Positions 47,175 through 58,146 are shown, counted from the first letter of the stretch. The stretch: 64,000 nt of DNA from Saprospiraceae bacterium (GCA_021604865.1 BQJU01000010.1:62001-126000); one strand, 5' to 3'. Numbers and translations: made by a program. The notes: a model not told the origin generated them from the sequence alone.

Positions 47175-48608
47175 ATGAAGTACTCAATATACTTTTTGAT
47201 CAGTAAAAAGGAGACCAAATTTTATTGGAAATCGTCCTTTGTGACCTTGTTCGTTTTATTGTTATTTAATGCTTGTAGCCCTAAAGTTGCCCCGTCTATT
47301 AACGTTTCAGAAAGCGATGTAGTAGGCACTCCTTTGGTCGTCATTCCCACTTTGGTAGAAATTCATCATGTGAATGTTAATGATGGAGATGCAACCATTA
47401 TACGTATTAAATTCAGTGACAATACGGAGAAAAAAATATTGTTAGATGGTGGCAAGCCTCAGCCAGGAAATTTCCTAGTTCCTTATATCAATTCTGTTTT
47501 TCCGAATTCTAAATTCGATTATATCATTCTTAGTCATTATCACAATGATCATTATAATGGCCTATTTGCAATAGGAGATGGCAGCATTACAGGCGATTAT
47601 TATATTGATCTGGGAGGATATAGTATGAGGGGATATACGAAGGATGCTTACCTTAAATTAATTCAACCGAAAGATACTATTTGTCCGTGGACTGATAGAG
47701 ACGGTATATTCGATAGTTCTACTTTTGAAAGCTTTTTAGAAGGACTTGGAAGCGCAGTGAACAAGAACCGAATTACACGATATGCTGCTATGAGTAAGCC
47801 CACTGATGAAATTAGTGATCTTATTAATGTCATTATCCCATTGGGAACTTACACTAATTCCGGGGTTACTTACCCTATACAATTGCGGTGTGTCGGGGCT
47901 TGGGGGTTTACCTTGGGAGCAGGGGGTGTAGCCGTTGATAATTGGAATAAAGGAGCGAGTAAAAATGACCCTACGCTTGCCTTTGTGCTGGAGTGTGGCG
48001 CCTTTCGATACTTTTTGGGAGGGGATATGGGTGGGCAGGCCTCTGGTAGTTATATTGATCAGGAAACTACTCTGATTCAAGGATTTCAGGCCATATATAC
48101 TGGCTCTAAAACCTATTTTCCAAAAGGCGCAGATCCAACTACTAATGGCCATATTTGTGGATTTAAAGCAAATCATCATGGAAGTGCACATAGCAATAAT
48201 GCTGCCTTTTTAGGTGGTATGAAACCAGCAGTATGTATTACTTCAGTTGGTGATTTTACTTCCTGGCATCTACCTTCCATTGATTTCCTTAATAGGTTAA
48301 ATGCTACAACAAGCCTAACAGATAGTATTGTCCTACCCTTTAATACCAGACAGGGTTTCTTTTTCACCAACTTATATAATTTTCCTACCAAAGGAGTCTA
48401 TCCTAGAACCAAAGGAAATACACTTTTTGACACGAGAGCAAATACAGCTTACGATTATAATGGAAAAACCATTCCAATAAAAGGGTTTGTAGTGAGGGTC
48501 GCTATAAATGATGACTTAGCCACAAAAAGCTTATTTACCGTTTCTAGGGTGTTAAGTGACTATTCTTTCCCTCTACCTGGAGCTTTACTTCATTGCCATA
48601 GCCAATAA
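47175..48608 (+). CDS. Lipoprotein metallo-beta-lactamase-fold hydrolase G
   Basis: The 477-residue protein has a long N-region, one hydrophobic segment and a lipobox (LLLFNAC). The MBL core follows: HVNVNDGDATIIRI and LLDGGKPQPGN, the metal motif H121-Y-H123-N-D125-H126 in ILSHYHNDHYNG, then GGDMGGQ and NHHGSAHSN. The arrangement resembles the ComEC/Rec2-like MBL subgroup, often involved in nucleic acid or phosphate-ester hydrolysis, but the substrate here is unknown. It is the one rightward product with an obvious export signal, so it probably works outside the cytoplasm. I chose the ATG at 47175; a TTG at 47151 would overlap the previous gene. The giant gene starts 11 bases after its stop. 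Confidence 0.88.
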   Translation: MKYSIYFLISKKETKFYWKSSFVTLFVLLLFNACSPKVAPSINVSESDVVGTPLVVIPTLVEIHHVNVNDGDATIIRIKFSDNTEKKILLDGGKPQPGNFLVPYINSVFPNSKFDYIILSHYHNDHYNGLFAIGDGSITGDYYIDLGGYSMRGYTKDAYLKLIQPKDTICPWTDRDGIFDSSTFESFLEGLGSAVNKNRITRYAAMSKPTDEISDLINVIIPLGTYTNSGVTYPIQLRCVGAWGFTLGAGGVAVDNWNKGASKNDPTLAFVLECGAFRYFLGGDMGGQASGSYIDQETTLIQGFQAIYTGSKTYFPKGADPTTNGHICGFKANHHGSAHSNNAAFLGGMKPAVCITSVGDFTSWHLPSIDFLNRLNATTSLTDSIVLPFNTRQGFFFTNLYNFPTKGVYPRTKGNTLFDTRANTAYDYNGKTIPIKGFVVRVAINDDLATKSLFTVSRVLSDYSFPLPGALLHCHSQ

Positions 48609-48619
48609 GAACAACAATC

Positions 48620-51600
48620 ATGGATCTACAACAATTAGCTACCGATCTACGCAGCAAAGTCACCGCATCTGGTGAACTGACCCTGGACAATTCTGTGATT
48701 AAGCAGGGGAGCTTTGTCTTTGTGCTCTCTTATTTCAAGGATAAAAAGATTGATCTTTCGGGCATTAGTCAGCCGGATCAGCAAATTAGTGTGAAAGACA
48801 AAACGCTGACAATTAGCGGAAAAGAGGAGTTGTTTGGACAAACCCTGTCGACAAATATTGAACTGGTTGAAAAATCGGATACTGAACTCACCAGTGCTTA
48901 TAATACCACCCTGGCGCAGGTCACCTTTGACAATCTGATCAGCTGGGATATTATTCCCACAACTGTTTTCAACCCGGCTTCCATTTTACCAAAGAACCCA
49001 TTTGATACGGTTGGTATGAGCATTAGCTCAGAAAATTCTGTACAAACCTGGAGTGCCCGCGATTCTTCGAATACCATTACCCTGGTAGATTCGATAGGTT
49101 TAAAACTATCAAAACTGGGCTTCTCCATTAGCCGTTTTCCCGATCCCCTTACCCAACAGGTCAATACCAGTTTTTCCCTGATTGGTACTTTTGAATTGGG
49201 GCAGACCAATCTTACTGTGGGGGTAACAGTTCCCATCAGTACGAGCAGCCCTGCCGGACAGTGGAACCTCACCCTCAGTTCTACTTCTACGCTGGCAGAT
49301 GGTATAGCCGACATATCTCAACTGGTATTTGGTAACAATGTTTTTGCAGCATTACCTCCGGGGTTCCAAGATGCCCTGGAGTTTAGCCTGGAGGAACTAC
49401 TGATCAATTTCTATCTTGATGAGCGGGGCGTCAAGTTTTCAAAAATCGTAATTAGCCGGACCAAAGCCTGGCAGATCGTTGATAATTTTACGATTCTTGA
49501 GGCAAGGGCTGCTTTTATGCTGAACAAAGTGGACAAAAAATTCCAGCTGGCTACTAATATCAATGGTAAATTTCAAATAGGTACGGACAATTCACCAGCC
49601 AAGGTGCTGTTGGATGTAGCAATGAGTATTCCTGCGGGTAATAACGACTGGATGATCAGTATCAGTGGCTCCTTAGAGAATAACAGTATTGATGATTTGT
49701 TTACCGCTCTTCCAGTAGGGAATGGACAATCCTTACCTGAATTTCCGGTGGGACTAAAGCTGGATTCCATTACCCTTAACTTTCTAAATATTGCCTTTAA
49801 TCCAAGTTCCAAAAAACTTTCCTACATTTCTTTTAGTGTGGAGAGTGAGCTGGAGTTTGGCATTTTCAATATTCTCACGGTACAAAACCCTTATGCCGCC
49901 CTTGACATTCAAAGTCCAAGTACAACCAAAGAAATCACCGGCAATATTGGTGGGAATTTGGTTGTTGCCGACCTCCCTCTTGCCTTAAAAGCCGACAAAC
50001 CTTCGTCAACCGCTGGATGGACCTTCTCGGCAGGTATGTTGCCAGGAACAAAAATTCCTATTTTAAAACTAGTTGAGGTCTTCCTAAAATCTTTAAATAT
50101 TACCAAACTTCCAGATTGGATAGATAAGGCACAATTAAACATTGAAGGGGTATTTTTCTCGGCTTATGTACCCACAGCAACTTCCACGGATCAAACGAAA
50201 AAGTATCATGTGGAAGGAAGTGTGATGTGGCAGATTGATATCAACAGTTTTGCTCTTCCAGAACTTAAAGCTACTGTTAGTGCAGACTTTGAAAATGGCA
50301 AAGCTTCGGGTATGATTGCCGTTGAGGCAACTGTATTGATGCTGCCCTTTAAAGTAGGGTATAAATTTGGCACCCCGGATACTGAAGTATACCTGGAATG
50401 GCTGGGTATTCAGGCCGATTACAAACACAATGCCACCACTAAGCTAGATACGATCACCGTCACTTTTGCCGACATGTCTGTGGGTGAGATCATTACTCAT
50501 TTGATTGAATCCTTTGAGCCCGGATTCCAATTGCCACCGCCTTGGGACAAACTCAATTCCATCAATTTGAGTGGTTTATCCTTGATTTATACCCGCTCCA
50601 AAGAAGATTCAACCAAGAACAAAATCGTCATTGCCTACACTAAAAAGATTGACCTCAAATTTTTGGAAATTGATGAAATCACGCTCACCAAAGATAGCAG
50701 TGGCGTATTTATTGGCTTTAAGGGCAAATTCTTGGGTATTCCGATTACCTCCGAAAATCCGGATACCGAAAAATTGGCAGGCAAGGGAAGTGATGTCCGG
50801 GATATGGGTGGAATACCCGTACCTGGCATGGGCGACAAATACTTTGATTTGGAATACCTTGGCTTGGGCCAACATGTAACGCTTTATCCTTTTGAAGATT
50901 TAAAAACAGTGGAACAAGCGGTAGATCGATTGAAAAATGTGTTTAAAGAACCCGAGAAACCTAAACCAGGGAAACCGCCTATTTTACCGATCCCTGCCAA
51001 ACCGAGTATTCCACCGGCAAATCCCATTTTGGTTTTTGATGAAAACAGCAATTGGCTGGTTGGCACCAAGTTTACGATCATGGAGGCCATTACGCTGGGA
51101 GTCGTTTTTAATGATCCCAACTTATATGGATTGCTCGTAGGTTTAAACGGAGATAAAGTAAAAGTATTTAATGGGCTGAAATTCCAGATTCTTTACAAAA
51201 AAGTCAACGATTCGGTTGGGGTATACCAAATTGAACTAAAACTGCCGGATGCCATTCGGGAATTACAATTTGGAGCAGTTTCCGTAACCTTACCGATCAT
51301 AGGTGTCGATATCTATACAAATGGAAGCTTCAGGCTGGACTTTGGATTTCCCTATAAGATGGATTTCTCCCGGTCGCTGACGATTCAGGCCTTTCCTTTT
51401 ACCGGTTCGGGTGGTTTCTATTTTGCCTATTTACATGGTGTTCCTTCTGATAAAGTTCCCGTGACTACGGTAGGTGTTTTTAACCCTATTATTGAATTTG
51501 GATTGGGTTTACAACTAGGCGTTGGTAAATCTATTAATAAAGGAATTCTTAAGGCAGGATTCAGCATTACAGCAGTGGGGATACTTGAAGGCGTAGTGGC

Positions 51601-54600
51601 CTGGTTTGAACCCAATAAACCGACAACGGGTAAAAAAGACCTGTTCTATAGAATTGAAGCTACGGTAGGTTTGGTTGGTCGCCTCTATGGGGAGATCAAT
51701 TTTGCGATCATTTCTGCGTCTCTGGATGTTACCGTATACGCCTATGTGCAGATGGTGGTAGAGGCTTTCCGGGCCATTCCGATATACTTGGAAGCCGGGG
51801 TGTCTGTGAGTTTACGAGTAACCATTAACCTGGGGATCTTCAAAATTCATGTCAATTTGCACTTCTCTGCTAAAATCAGTGCTTCCTTTACCATTGGCCA
51901 CGATACTCAGGCACCATGGGATGAAAAACCACCATTGGCAGCCAGCTTTGCCTCCTTCCTGGCCGTGGAACCAGATCCATTAACAGTAAAATGGCAGCCC
52001 TTGGTCCTGACTTCTGAAGAGAAGCAGCCGATCAACCTATATCTCTTCCCACAGCTTACTGTGGCGAGTCAAGGCGCCTCTCAAGTAGGTCAATTTGCCA
52101 ACCTTTTATACATTGACGCTCCAGTCAACAAAGATGAAGTTACCTCATCACTCAATAATCTGGTCAAAGGAATTTTGTATTGGAGTATCAATGCTGTGGT
52201 CAATAGTGATAAGAGTGAAACAACGCTAGACATGCTTAAGGCGGAAACCGTTTCTGCGGGTATTCTCAAACAATTGCACGCCTATCTTTCTGACACAAAA
52301 GCAACACGTACTCCGATTCCTTATTCGGTGGATACAAAGGATGACATTGAAAATTTCTTACAAAATTTCTTCAATATCAATGTGCTTGATATCGAGCAGG
52401 CCATGACCGCAACGGCAGCGACCAATAATGAGATCAATGCCAGTATTTTCCCAATCCTGCCATTACTGAAACTGGCTTGGGAACTGAAAGGCGAGAAACA
52501 TGATTTGTCGGCATATAATATTGATAATCAGTATATTGATGAGATACAGGCTGCCTTCAAACAATTGCAGGTAGACTATCAAAATAAAGCTGAAAAAGGA
52601 CAGGATGAAGCCGAACAATCTGCTCATCAGATGTCGGATGTAAACCTGGCCGCTACAATTCCTACCGAGCAAACTATGCCGGCATTCATCTTCCAGGATT
52701 ATATTCTGATGATTGCCAAGTCGGCCATACAGGATGTGATTGAGGAGATGGAAGCTTACCAATATGCTTTCACAGCAACCGATACTTTAAAAGGCATCAG
52801 TGATTCTTTTAATAAATTGACGTTTACCAATCCCAACACCGGAGATATCATCACTAACGAGTTGAGTCCGGGGGCATTGGCTGCAGCCAATAAAACCGTT
52901 AATATTAAACAGGGACTTACTTTTGAGATACCCAATATCCGATACCAGGTACAAACCGGTGATAGCTTTCAGTCGATTGTGGATTTATTTAATAAAGGCT
53001 TAGCAGCCGGCAATCAGATTACCTTAGCACAATTGGATTATGGTGGCAATGCCAGCATACAAGGTTTGGTTGCTGCCGGAACACCGGTGAACATCGAGAA
53101 TTTCCCTGACTACCAGGTCCTAGCTGGACAAACGCTGGCACAAATTGCAGGAGCCATTAAAAATGCAAGTATGGCCTCTCCAACGGTAGCACAAGTGATC
53201 GAGACAATTGCTAAGGATACGGTATTGCTTAGTTTAGCGGTACTGGATATCCCAACATTAGGCTACGAAATTGGTGCAACGGACAGTTTTGAAATTCTAG
53301 CCAATAATTACGGCATTACCCTTGAAACGCTGGCTAATAATGTGCATAATGCAGGCCTTCCCGGCATTTTTGACGGCCAAACGATTGCTATTCCGCAGCT
53401 ATTGGTCCTAGGTGTTGAGACGGTAGTAAATACGTTTGATACCAATGATAATATTGCCAGAATATCTGCCATGACCTCTCGTTTCTTCCTGCATGGTATG
53501 CGTTTGCCAATTCCGCAGGATATGACGAAGTATGATGCTTTGTACCAGTTGACCGGACAGCAATTTCCGATCCCGGCAGTGGCGCAGGATGATGCCTTTA
53601 GTATTCAACTCAGCAAACCGGAAAATACAGATTGGATTTCTTTTAATGGGGCTGTTGCTACCAATTCCATCAAAATCGATATTGATAATCCAATGATTAG
53701 CCGGATTAATAACCTGAATACCATTCAGTTAAATCCGGATACTTCACCAATGCCTCCACAGAGCATTCCTATGGGCCAGGAGTCTCCCGAAACCTTTAGC
53801 CTGAAAACGGGCATTAATTGGCAATACCCGGGTAAATTAGTGTTACCCATTGGTACACCCATTGAACAAACGGTGCCTCAACCAACCATTTGGAATTTTT
53901 CTGAAGCATTGATGGGACGCTTAGAACAAAGTAGTCAAGATCTGGACTTGCAGGTAATGAAGCTGATTCGCCAAAAAGAGTCTGGTGGATTTAAGTCCCA
54001 GTCCGCCCAAAATTATGCTTTCAGCACCCTGCTCCAGGTTACGGTTCAAAAACTGGAAACAGAAACCGATGGTGCTCCTTTGTTAAAGAATACCTATGAA
54101 TTGATTGGCGCGGATGATACGAGCATTGTGTTATTAGAGCGTCTGCTTCAATATATGAACAGCCAGGGCGGAAAAGACGATTTCATCCAGCAAATTCAGC
54201 TACTTTATCCACCTTCTGCTGCAAAGACCGAAGGCACACCCAGCGGTTTACAATCAGCTGTAAACGGAGGTCTAGAAACGGCCTTGATACAGACGAATCT
54301 GTCGACGGAAACAAATCCAATCCAGGGCTTTTCGCTCCTCGCTGGTGGACAAACAGAAAAACCAGGTAATACCCTGAATACCTTCCATGATTTTATCAGC
54401 TTGCTATGGCAGTGCAGTATTGTGAGAAGCGGCGGTTATTATTTGTTGTACCAAACCAAAGATGGTGGTGATGGCTTGCCTGATCAGTTGTTTAGCCAGG
54501 GAAAAGATGCTTCCATTTATTTATTGATCACTTATACTGATGAATTGTCAAAAGCCTTTGTCAACAGTGCGGTGATTGCAGATAATATTAATACTTCGAC

Positions 54601-57600
54601 CACCACCGTTTATGTAGAAGCAGAAGCACTAAAAACCATGGTCGCTATTGCTCCTCCGGGCAATGCAGGCTTTGAGTTGGAACGGGTGACCCCTGCTGAT
54701 TATACACCAGTCATTCCCTATCCAATACCTCCTACGCCAGAGAGTAAACAACAAGATATCAATTACCTCAATCGTCAATACAATTTGCTAGGGTATCAAC
54801 TGTTGGCCAATGCTGATTTTAAGGGTATAGATTCGTTGTTACCCGTAGGCCCTACCAATGATATGTCACAAGAGGAATTAAACAGTGGACAGGTTTTACC
54901 CAATGCAGCACTCGCAGAAGAAAACTGGAAATACAAGTCACTTTTGCCATTAGCCAGACACGCCATTCAACGGATTCAACCTAAAAAGCCCACTTATCCG
55001 AGTGCAGCCAATGATCCTTATGCGGGTATTGGTGCAAATGCGAAAGTAAGACTCAACTGGCAGGATATGTTGGGTAATAGTTTGCAAACGCCCTTATCCG
55101 ATGGTAGCAACGATATTTCTTTACAATTTTTGTATACCGACCAACTGGTGGCCATTTCAAAATGGACTAGTGTTTCGGCCTATTATTCCTTCCCACTAGT
55201 ATCCAATCAACCCAATCTACAGGTTGATCTGGTAGTAGATACCGGACGATATCAGATCACCCAGGATCAAACAAAAGAAGACGTGATCCAGAATGCCCTG
55301 GTAGATCAGGTCATTTATTCAACCGTTTATTACCAGTTGATTCAGAAAGCGGTTCAAGTTTCATTGACAAGTAGCATTAACGCAGAAGCGGCGAATCATC
55401 AATTCAATATTTCTCCTGAGACGCTTTCCAACTTTGCGGGTGAAATGTATGCCTATCTGGAAAGTGTGGTTAATGATCCTGCAACTGCTGTCCCTCCTGC
55501 TAATATCTCTATCTCTCAGCCTATAGAATTGGCCAATAGCAAGATTATTTTTGAACTAACAGTTGATTTAAGCATTGAGCGTACCAAACATATTGACCCG
55601 ACTTTTGCCCATGTAGAAGGGATTGCCAAGGTGGTCACAGCGCTGAAGCCGGTTACCTCTTCCGGTCAGGAGAATGGCATGATTGCCCAAGCAGTAAAAG
55701 CCGATGAAACGGTCTCTTTAACTGCTTTTGCAGAACAATTTGAGGCAAGCTATAAGGACCGTCCTGCTGTCGGCAATTTCCTGAAAATTGCAGTAGGCAT
55801 TGACCGCGACGACATCAGTAGTGGTCCAAGCGATAAAAAAGTATGGGTCGTGCATTTTGATCGTAATGGCAAAGATGGCATGTTTTATGAATTTGACAAC
55901 AGTCAGCAATATTTCTATTCACCGATGCCATTAGCCAACAACCTGGAAACCTACGAGCAGGTACCGATCAATGGTTACAAATCAGGAGAAGCTTATCCTT
56001 ATGGGACAGCACAAAATAAAAACTTTAATGGCATTGATTTGGATAGCTGGGGCCGCCAGTGTTTGGATGCAATCGATCAGTTTTTAAGTCCTGAGTTGGC
56101 CGTTCCTGCCTTTTTATTGGATGATGGGGAGAGCCTGCAAGCTATCCTGGATGCCAAAGAAAAGATAGCGGAAGGTATTGCCGGAACGGTAACAAATATT
56201 CTCGACATTGAAAGCCCGGATCAATCCAGTCTGGAAAATGCTAAGGAAAAATTGAAGCAAAGAATCCTCATACAGCTTTCCAATGCTTATAAAATTGATG
56301 CTGTGGTGCAAAATGCTGTGCAAATAAAGCATGGATTTAGCGGCAGTAATGAACCAACGGATACCGCTCCATTTGTCCCTAAACTGTATGGCAAGATGGT
56401 GGGCAGTCTGGGCAGTACGACTATTTCGGCACATGCCATATTAGGGGCTGGTGAATCACCCTCTGAGGAATATAGCCTTTCCACGGCAAAAGTACCTCTA
56501 GGAACCGGTACCTCTTGGTTGACCTATCTATTTGATGCGAAAGAAGCTGAAAAACACAGCAATTTCAACTTTTCGGATATGCAGTTCCGGATCAGCTATA
56601 TTGAACATCAAATCGACACGGTAGCAGATATGGGAGACTACCGGGCATCTTCCTGGCTGACCTTTATTATTCCTATTGAAACCTCTATGACAGAAGTGGG
56701 ACCAGTAGATATTCCAATTCCATTAAGGGCTTATCCAACACCACCATCTGTTATTAATCAGCAAACGATATACAAACAAACCGGTAATCCTAGTCAAACC
56801 GTCACCATTCCGGAAGCTAAACTATGGGGATATCAATTTAGCTATCAACCTCCTGCGGCCAGTCAGGATCAAATACAATCCCAATTGCAGTTTAATGTAG
56901 ATGAAACCATTAACCAGCAGAGCAAAGCTTTTTTCCAAATGGAAGATGGTAGTTACAATCCGGATCTTTTACCCGCTACGCTGGCTCAGTTCATCATTGT
57001 ATATCCGGAAATTTATAAGGACTTTACCAATGCTTTGGCAAAAATAGTGACCACAACGGCTCAAGATGATCCATTGTTCAAGCAAGCGGCGATGGCTGTT
57101 CAAGCTTTTGGCACCATTATTAAATCTATTGGCACGGCCTGGCAACAATGGAATCAGGTAAAAGAAATGCACGCCAACTACTTGGCACAATTGCAGGCAA
57201 AATTACCATTGATTACCTACAATTATAATTTGCTGGAAACACCTGAAATACCAACGGACTTTTCTTCCAAGCTCTTGATAACCATCAACCCAACGGGAGC
57301 ATTTCCCTTGCCAAAGATTGTTTTGCCAGGATATACTACTGAAACGGATGGTAATAAAAACAACTTTTTCAAAGATGGAAATATATACCTGAAGTATAAT
57401 GAAAGGCAAACCATAAAGGAACGAACACTAACGCTCGATCCGCTAAATATACTTGAGGCACAAAATGCATGGTCCGGAGTAGAGCTGACCCGTAATAAAT
57501 TGTTGATTGAAGGTAGGACAACAAATCCTAAGTTCATTTACAAAACGCCTTTGGTGAAGTTTTATAATAAACTGGTTCCACTTTTGGTTTGTAATTCAAT

Positions 57601-58057
57601 CATCAATGTGGCAGAAATAGGTTCACCGAATAACCCTCAATCCCGCACCTTGGCCGAGCACCTGAAAAAATTGATTGATACAGTAACTGAAAACAAAGAC
57701 AAGCTCGATCAAACCATTAAGCTGGAATGTTTATACAAATACAATTTGGAGGGGGTACAAACCTTCAATATCATTACCTTACCCATTCTGCTTGCCACGC
57801 CCACGCAGTTGGCAGTGACACCTACTCAGGAGGTATTGACCAATCCGGGAGTTACCAATATGGTCGGAGAAGGTGATTTTGTTACAAATATGAATACAGT
57901 CATAAGTAATTGGTTTAAACGGAATAATCCCAATCAGAACCGAGGAAACCTGGTATTTAAAATTGAGGTATTTTCAATTGATAATAACCAATTGCCGGTC
58001 TTGAAAATGAATAACGTCATTTTATCATTAGCCTATGTGACCGATATAAAGAAGTAG
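48620..58057 (+). CDS. Giant protein H (3145 aa) with LysM-like stretch
   Basis: This is the largest gene of the window. No signal peptide or T9SS domain is visible. Residues 1-700 hold at least four beta modules spaced 120-140 residues apart (about 243, 377, 496 and 638), each with a form like L.SI.L..L...Y......K.S.I..S.. Residues about 800-1170 hold a hydrophobic, Gly-rich segment (LYGEINFAIISASLDVTVYAYVQMVVEAFRAIPIYLEAGVSVS...) resembling, from memory, an uncharacterised large-protein domain (DUF6603). About 1440-1597 contain three LysM-like units (YQVQTGDSFQSIVDLFN, YQVLAGQTLAQIAGAI, YEIGATDSFEILANNYGI). The remaining 1550 residues are unrecognised. LysM units usually bind peptidoglycan or chitin. 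A scaffold or an injected or lipid-handling protein are open guesses. Confidence 0.85.
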   Translation: MDLQQLATDLRSKVTASGELTLDNSVIKQGSFVFVLSYFKDKKIDLSGISQPDQQISVKDKTLTISGKEELFGQTLSTNIELVEKSDTELTSAYNTTLAQVTFDNLISWDIIPTTVFNPASILPKNPFDTVGMSISSENSVQTWSARDSSNTITLVDSIGLKLSKLGFSISRFPDPLTQQVNTSFSLIGTFELGQTNLTVGVTVPISTSSPAGQWNLTLSSTSTLADGIADISQLVFGNNVFAALPPGFQDALEFSLEELLINFYLDERGVKFSKIVISRTKAWQIVDNFTILEARAAFMLNKVDKKFQLATNINGKFQIGTDNSPAKVLLDVAMSIPAGNNDWMISISGSLENNSIDDLFTALPVGNGQSLPEFPVGLKLDSITLNFLNIAFNPSSKKLSYISFSVESELEFGIFNILTVQNPYAALDIQSPSTTKEITGNIGGNLVVADLPLALKADKPSSTAGWTFSAGMLPGTKIPILKLVEVFLKSLNITKLPDWIDKAQLNIEGVFFSAYVPTATSTDQTKKYHVEGSVMWQIDINSFALPELKATVSADFENGKASGMIAVEATVLMLPFKVGYKFGTPDTEVYLEWLGIQADYKHNATTKLDTITVTFADMSVGEIITHLIESFEPGFQLPPPWDKLNSINLSGLSLIYTRSKEDSTKNKIVIAYTKKIDLKFLEIDEITLTKDSSGVFIGFKGKFLGIPITSENPDTEKLAGKGSDVRDMGGIPVPGMGDKYFDLEYLGLGQHVTLYPFEDLKTVEQAVDRLKNVFKEPEKPKPGKPPILPIPAKPSIPPANPILVFDENSNWLVGTKFTIMEAITLGVVFNDPNLYGLLVGLNGDKVKVFNGLKFQILYKKVNDSVGVYQIELKLPDAIRELQFGAVSVTLPIIGVDIYTNGSFRLDFGFPYKMDFSRSLTIQAFPFTGSGGFYFAYLHGVPSDKVPVTTVGVFNPIIEFGLGLQLGVGKSINKGILKAGFSITAVGILEGVVAWFEPNKPTTGKKDLFYRIEATVGLVGRLYGEINFAIISASLDVTVYAYVQMVVEAFRAIPIYLEAGVSVSLRVTINLGIFKIHVNLHFSAKISASFTIGHDTQAPWDEKPPLAASFASFLAVEPDPLTVKWQPLVLTSEEKQPINLYLFPQLTVASQGASQVGQFANLLYIDAPVNKDEVTSSLNNLVKGILYWSINAVVNSDKSETTLDMLKAETVSAGILKQLHAYLSDTKATRTPIPYSVDTKDDIENFLQNFFNINVLDIEQAMTATAATNNEINASIFPILPLLKLAWELKGEKHDLSAYNIDNQYIDEIQAAFKQLQVDYQNKAEKGQDEAEQSAHQMSDVNLAATIPTEQTMPAFIFQDYILMIAKSAIQDVIEEMEAYQYAFTATDTLKGISDSFNKLTFTNPNTGDIITNELSPGALAAANKTVNIKQGLTFEIPNIRYQVQTGDSFQSIVDLFNKGLAAGNQITLAQLDYGGNASIQGLVAAGTPVNIENFPDYQVLAGQTLAQIAGAIKNASMASPTVAQVIETIAKDTVLLSLAVLDIPTLGYEIGATDSFEILANNYGITLETLANNVHNAGLPGIFDGQTIAIPQLLVLGVETVVNTFDTNDNIARISAMTSRFFLHGMRLPIPQDMTKYDALYQLTGQQFPIPAVAQDDAFSIQLSKPENTDWISFNGAVATNSIKIDIDNPMISRINNLNTIQLNPDTSPMPPQSIPMGQESPETFSLKTGINWQYPGKLVLPIGTPIEQTVPQPTIWNFSEALMGRLEQSSQDLDLQVMKLIRQKESGGFKSQSAQNYAFSTLLQVTVQKLETETDGAPLLKNTYELIGADDTSIVLLERLLQYMNSQGGKDDFIQQIQLLYPPSAAKTEGTPSGLQSAVNGGLETALIQTNLSTETNPIQGFSLLAGGQTEKPGNTLNTFHDFISLLWQCSIVRSGGYYLLYQTKDGGDGLPDQLFSQGKDASIYLLITYTDELSKAFVNSAVIADNINTSTTTVYVEAEALKTMVAIAPPGNAGFELERVTPADYTPVIPYPIPPTPESKQQDINYLNRQYNLLGYQLLANADFKGIDSLLPVGPTNDMSQEELNSGQVLPNAALAEENWKYKSLLPLARHAIQRIQPKKPTYPSAANDPYAGIGANAKVRLNWQDMLGNSLQTPLSDGSNDISLQFLYTDQLVAISKWTSVSAYYSFPLVSNQPNLQVDLVVDTGRYQITQDQTKEDVIQNALVDQVIYSTVYYQLIQKAVQVSLTSSINAEAANHQFNISPETLSNFAGEMYAYLESVVNDPATAVPPANISISQPIELANSKIIFELTVDLSIERTKHIDPTFAHVEGIAKVVTALKPVTSSGQENGMIAQAVKADETVSLTAFAEQFEASYKDRPAVGNFLKIAVGIDRDDISSGPSDKKVWVVHFDRNGKDGMFYEFDNSQQYFYSPMPLANNLETYEQVPINGYKSGEAYPYGTAQNKNFNGIDLDSWGRQCLDAIDQFLSPELAVPAFLLDDGESLQAILDAKEKIAEGIAGTVTNILDIESPDQSSLENAKEKLKQRILIQLSNAYKIDAVVQNAVQIKHGFSGSNEPTDTAPFVPKLYGKMVGSLGSTTISAHAILGAGESPSEEYSLSTAKVPLGTGTSWLTYLFDAKEAEKHSNFNFSDMQFRISYIEHQIDTVADMGDYRASSWLTFIIPIETSMTEVGPVDIPIPLRAYPTPPSVINQQTIYKQTGNPSQTVTIPEAKLWGYQFSYQPPAASQDQIQSQLQFNVDETINQQSKAFFQMEDGSYNPDLLPATLAQFIIVYPEIYKDFTNALAKIVTTTAQDDPLFKQAAMAVQAFGTIIKSIGTAWQQWNQVKEMHANYLAQLQAKLPLITYNYNLLETPEIPTDFSSKLLITINPTGAFPLPKIVLPGYTTETDGNKNNFFKDGNIYLKYNERQTIKERTLTLDPLNILEAQNAWSGVELTRNKLLIEGRTTNPKFIYKTPLVKFYNKLVPLLVCNSIINVAEIGSPNNPQSRTLAEHLKKLIDTVTENKDKLDQTIKLECLYKYNLEGVQTFNIITLPILLATPTQLAVTPTQEVLTNPGVTNMVGEGDFVTNMNTVISNWFKRNNPNQNRGNLVFKIEVFSIDNNQLPVLKMNNVILSLAYVTDIKK

Positions 58058-58146
58058 ATTTGGTAACAGCCGGAGCTATATTCCGGAAATAGATTTGTTG
58101 TTTGTCATTGTTTTTGGTAAAATTGGAGATCAAAAACTATTATTAA

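Noticed and set aside
48620-58057. Giant protein as a Tc toxin or contractile injection system component
   Set aside because: LysM-like units occur in such systems, but no sheath, tube, baseplate, AAA+ ATPase, TcB/TcC or Rhs protein is encoded nearby.
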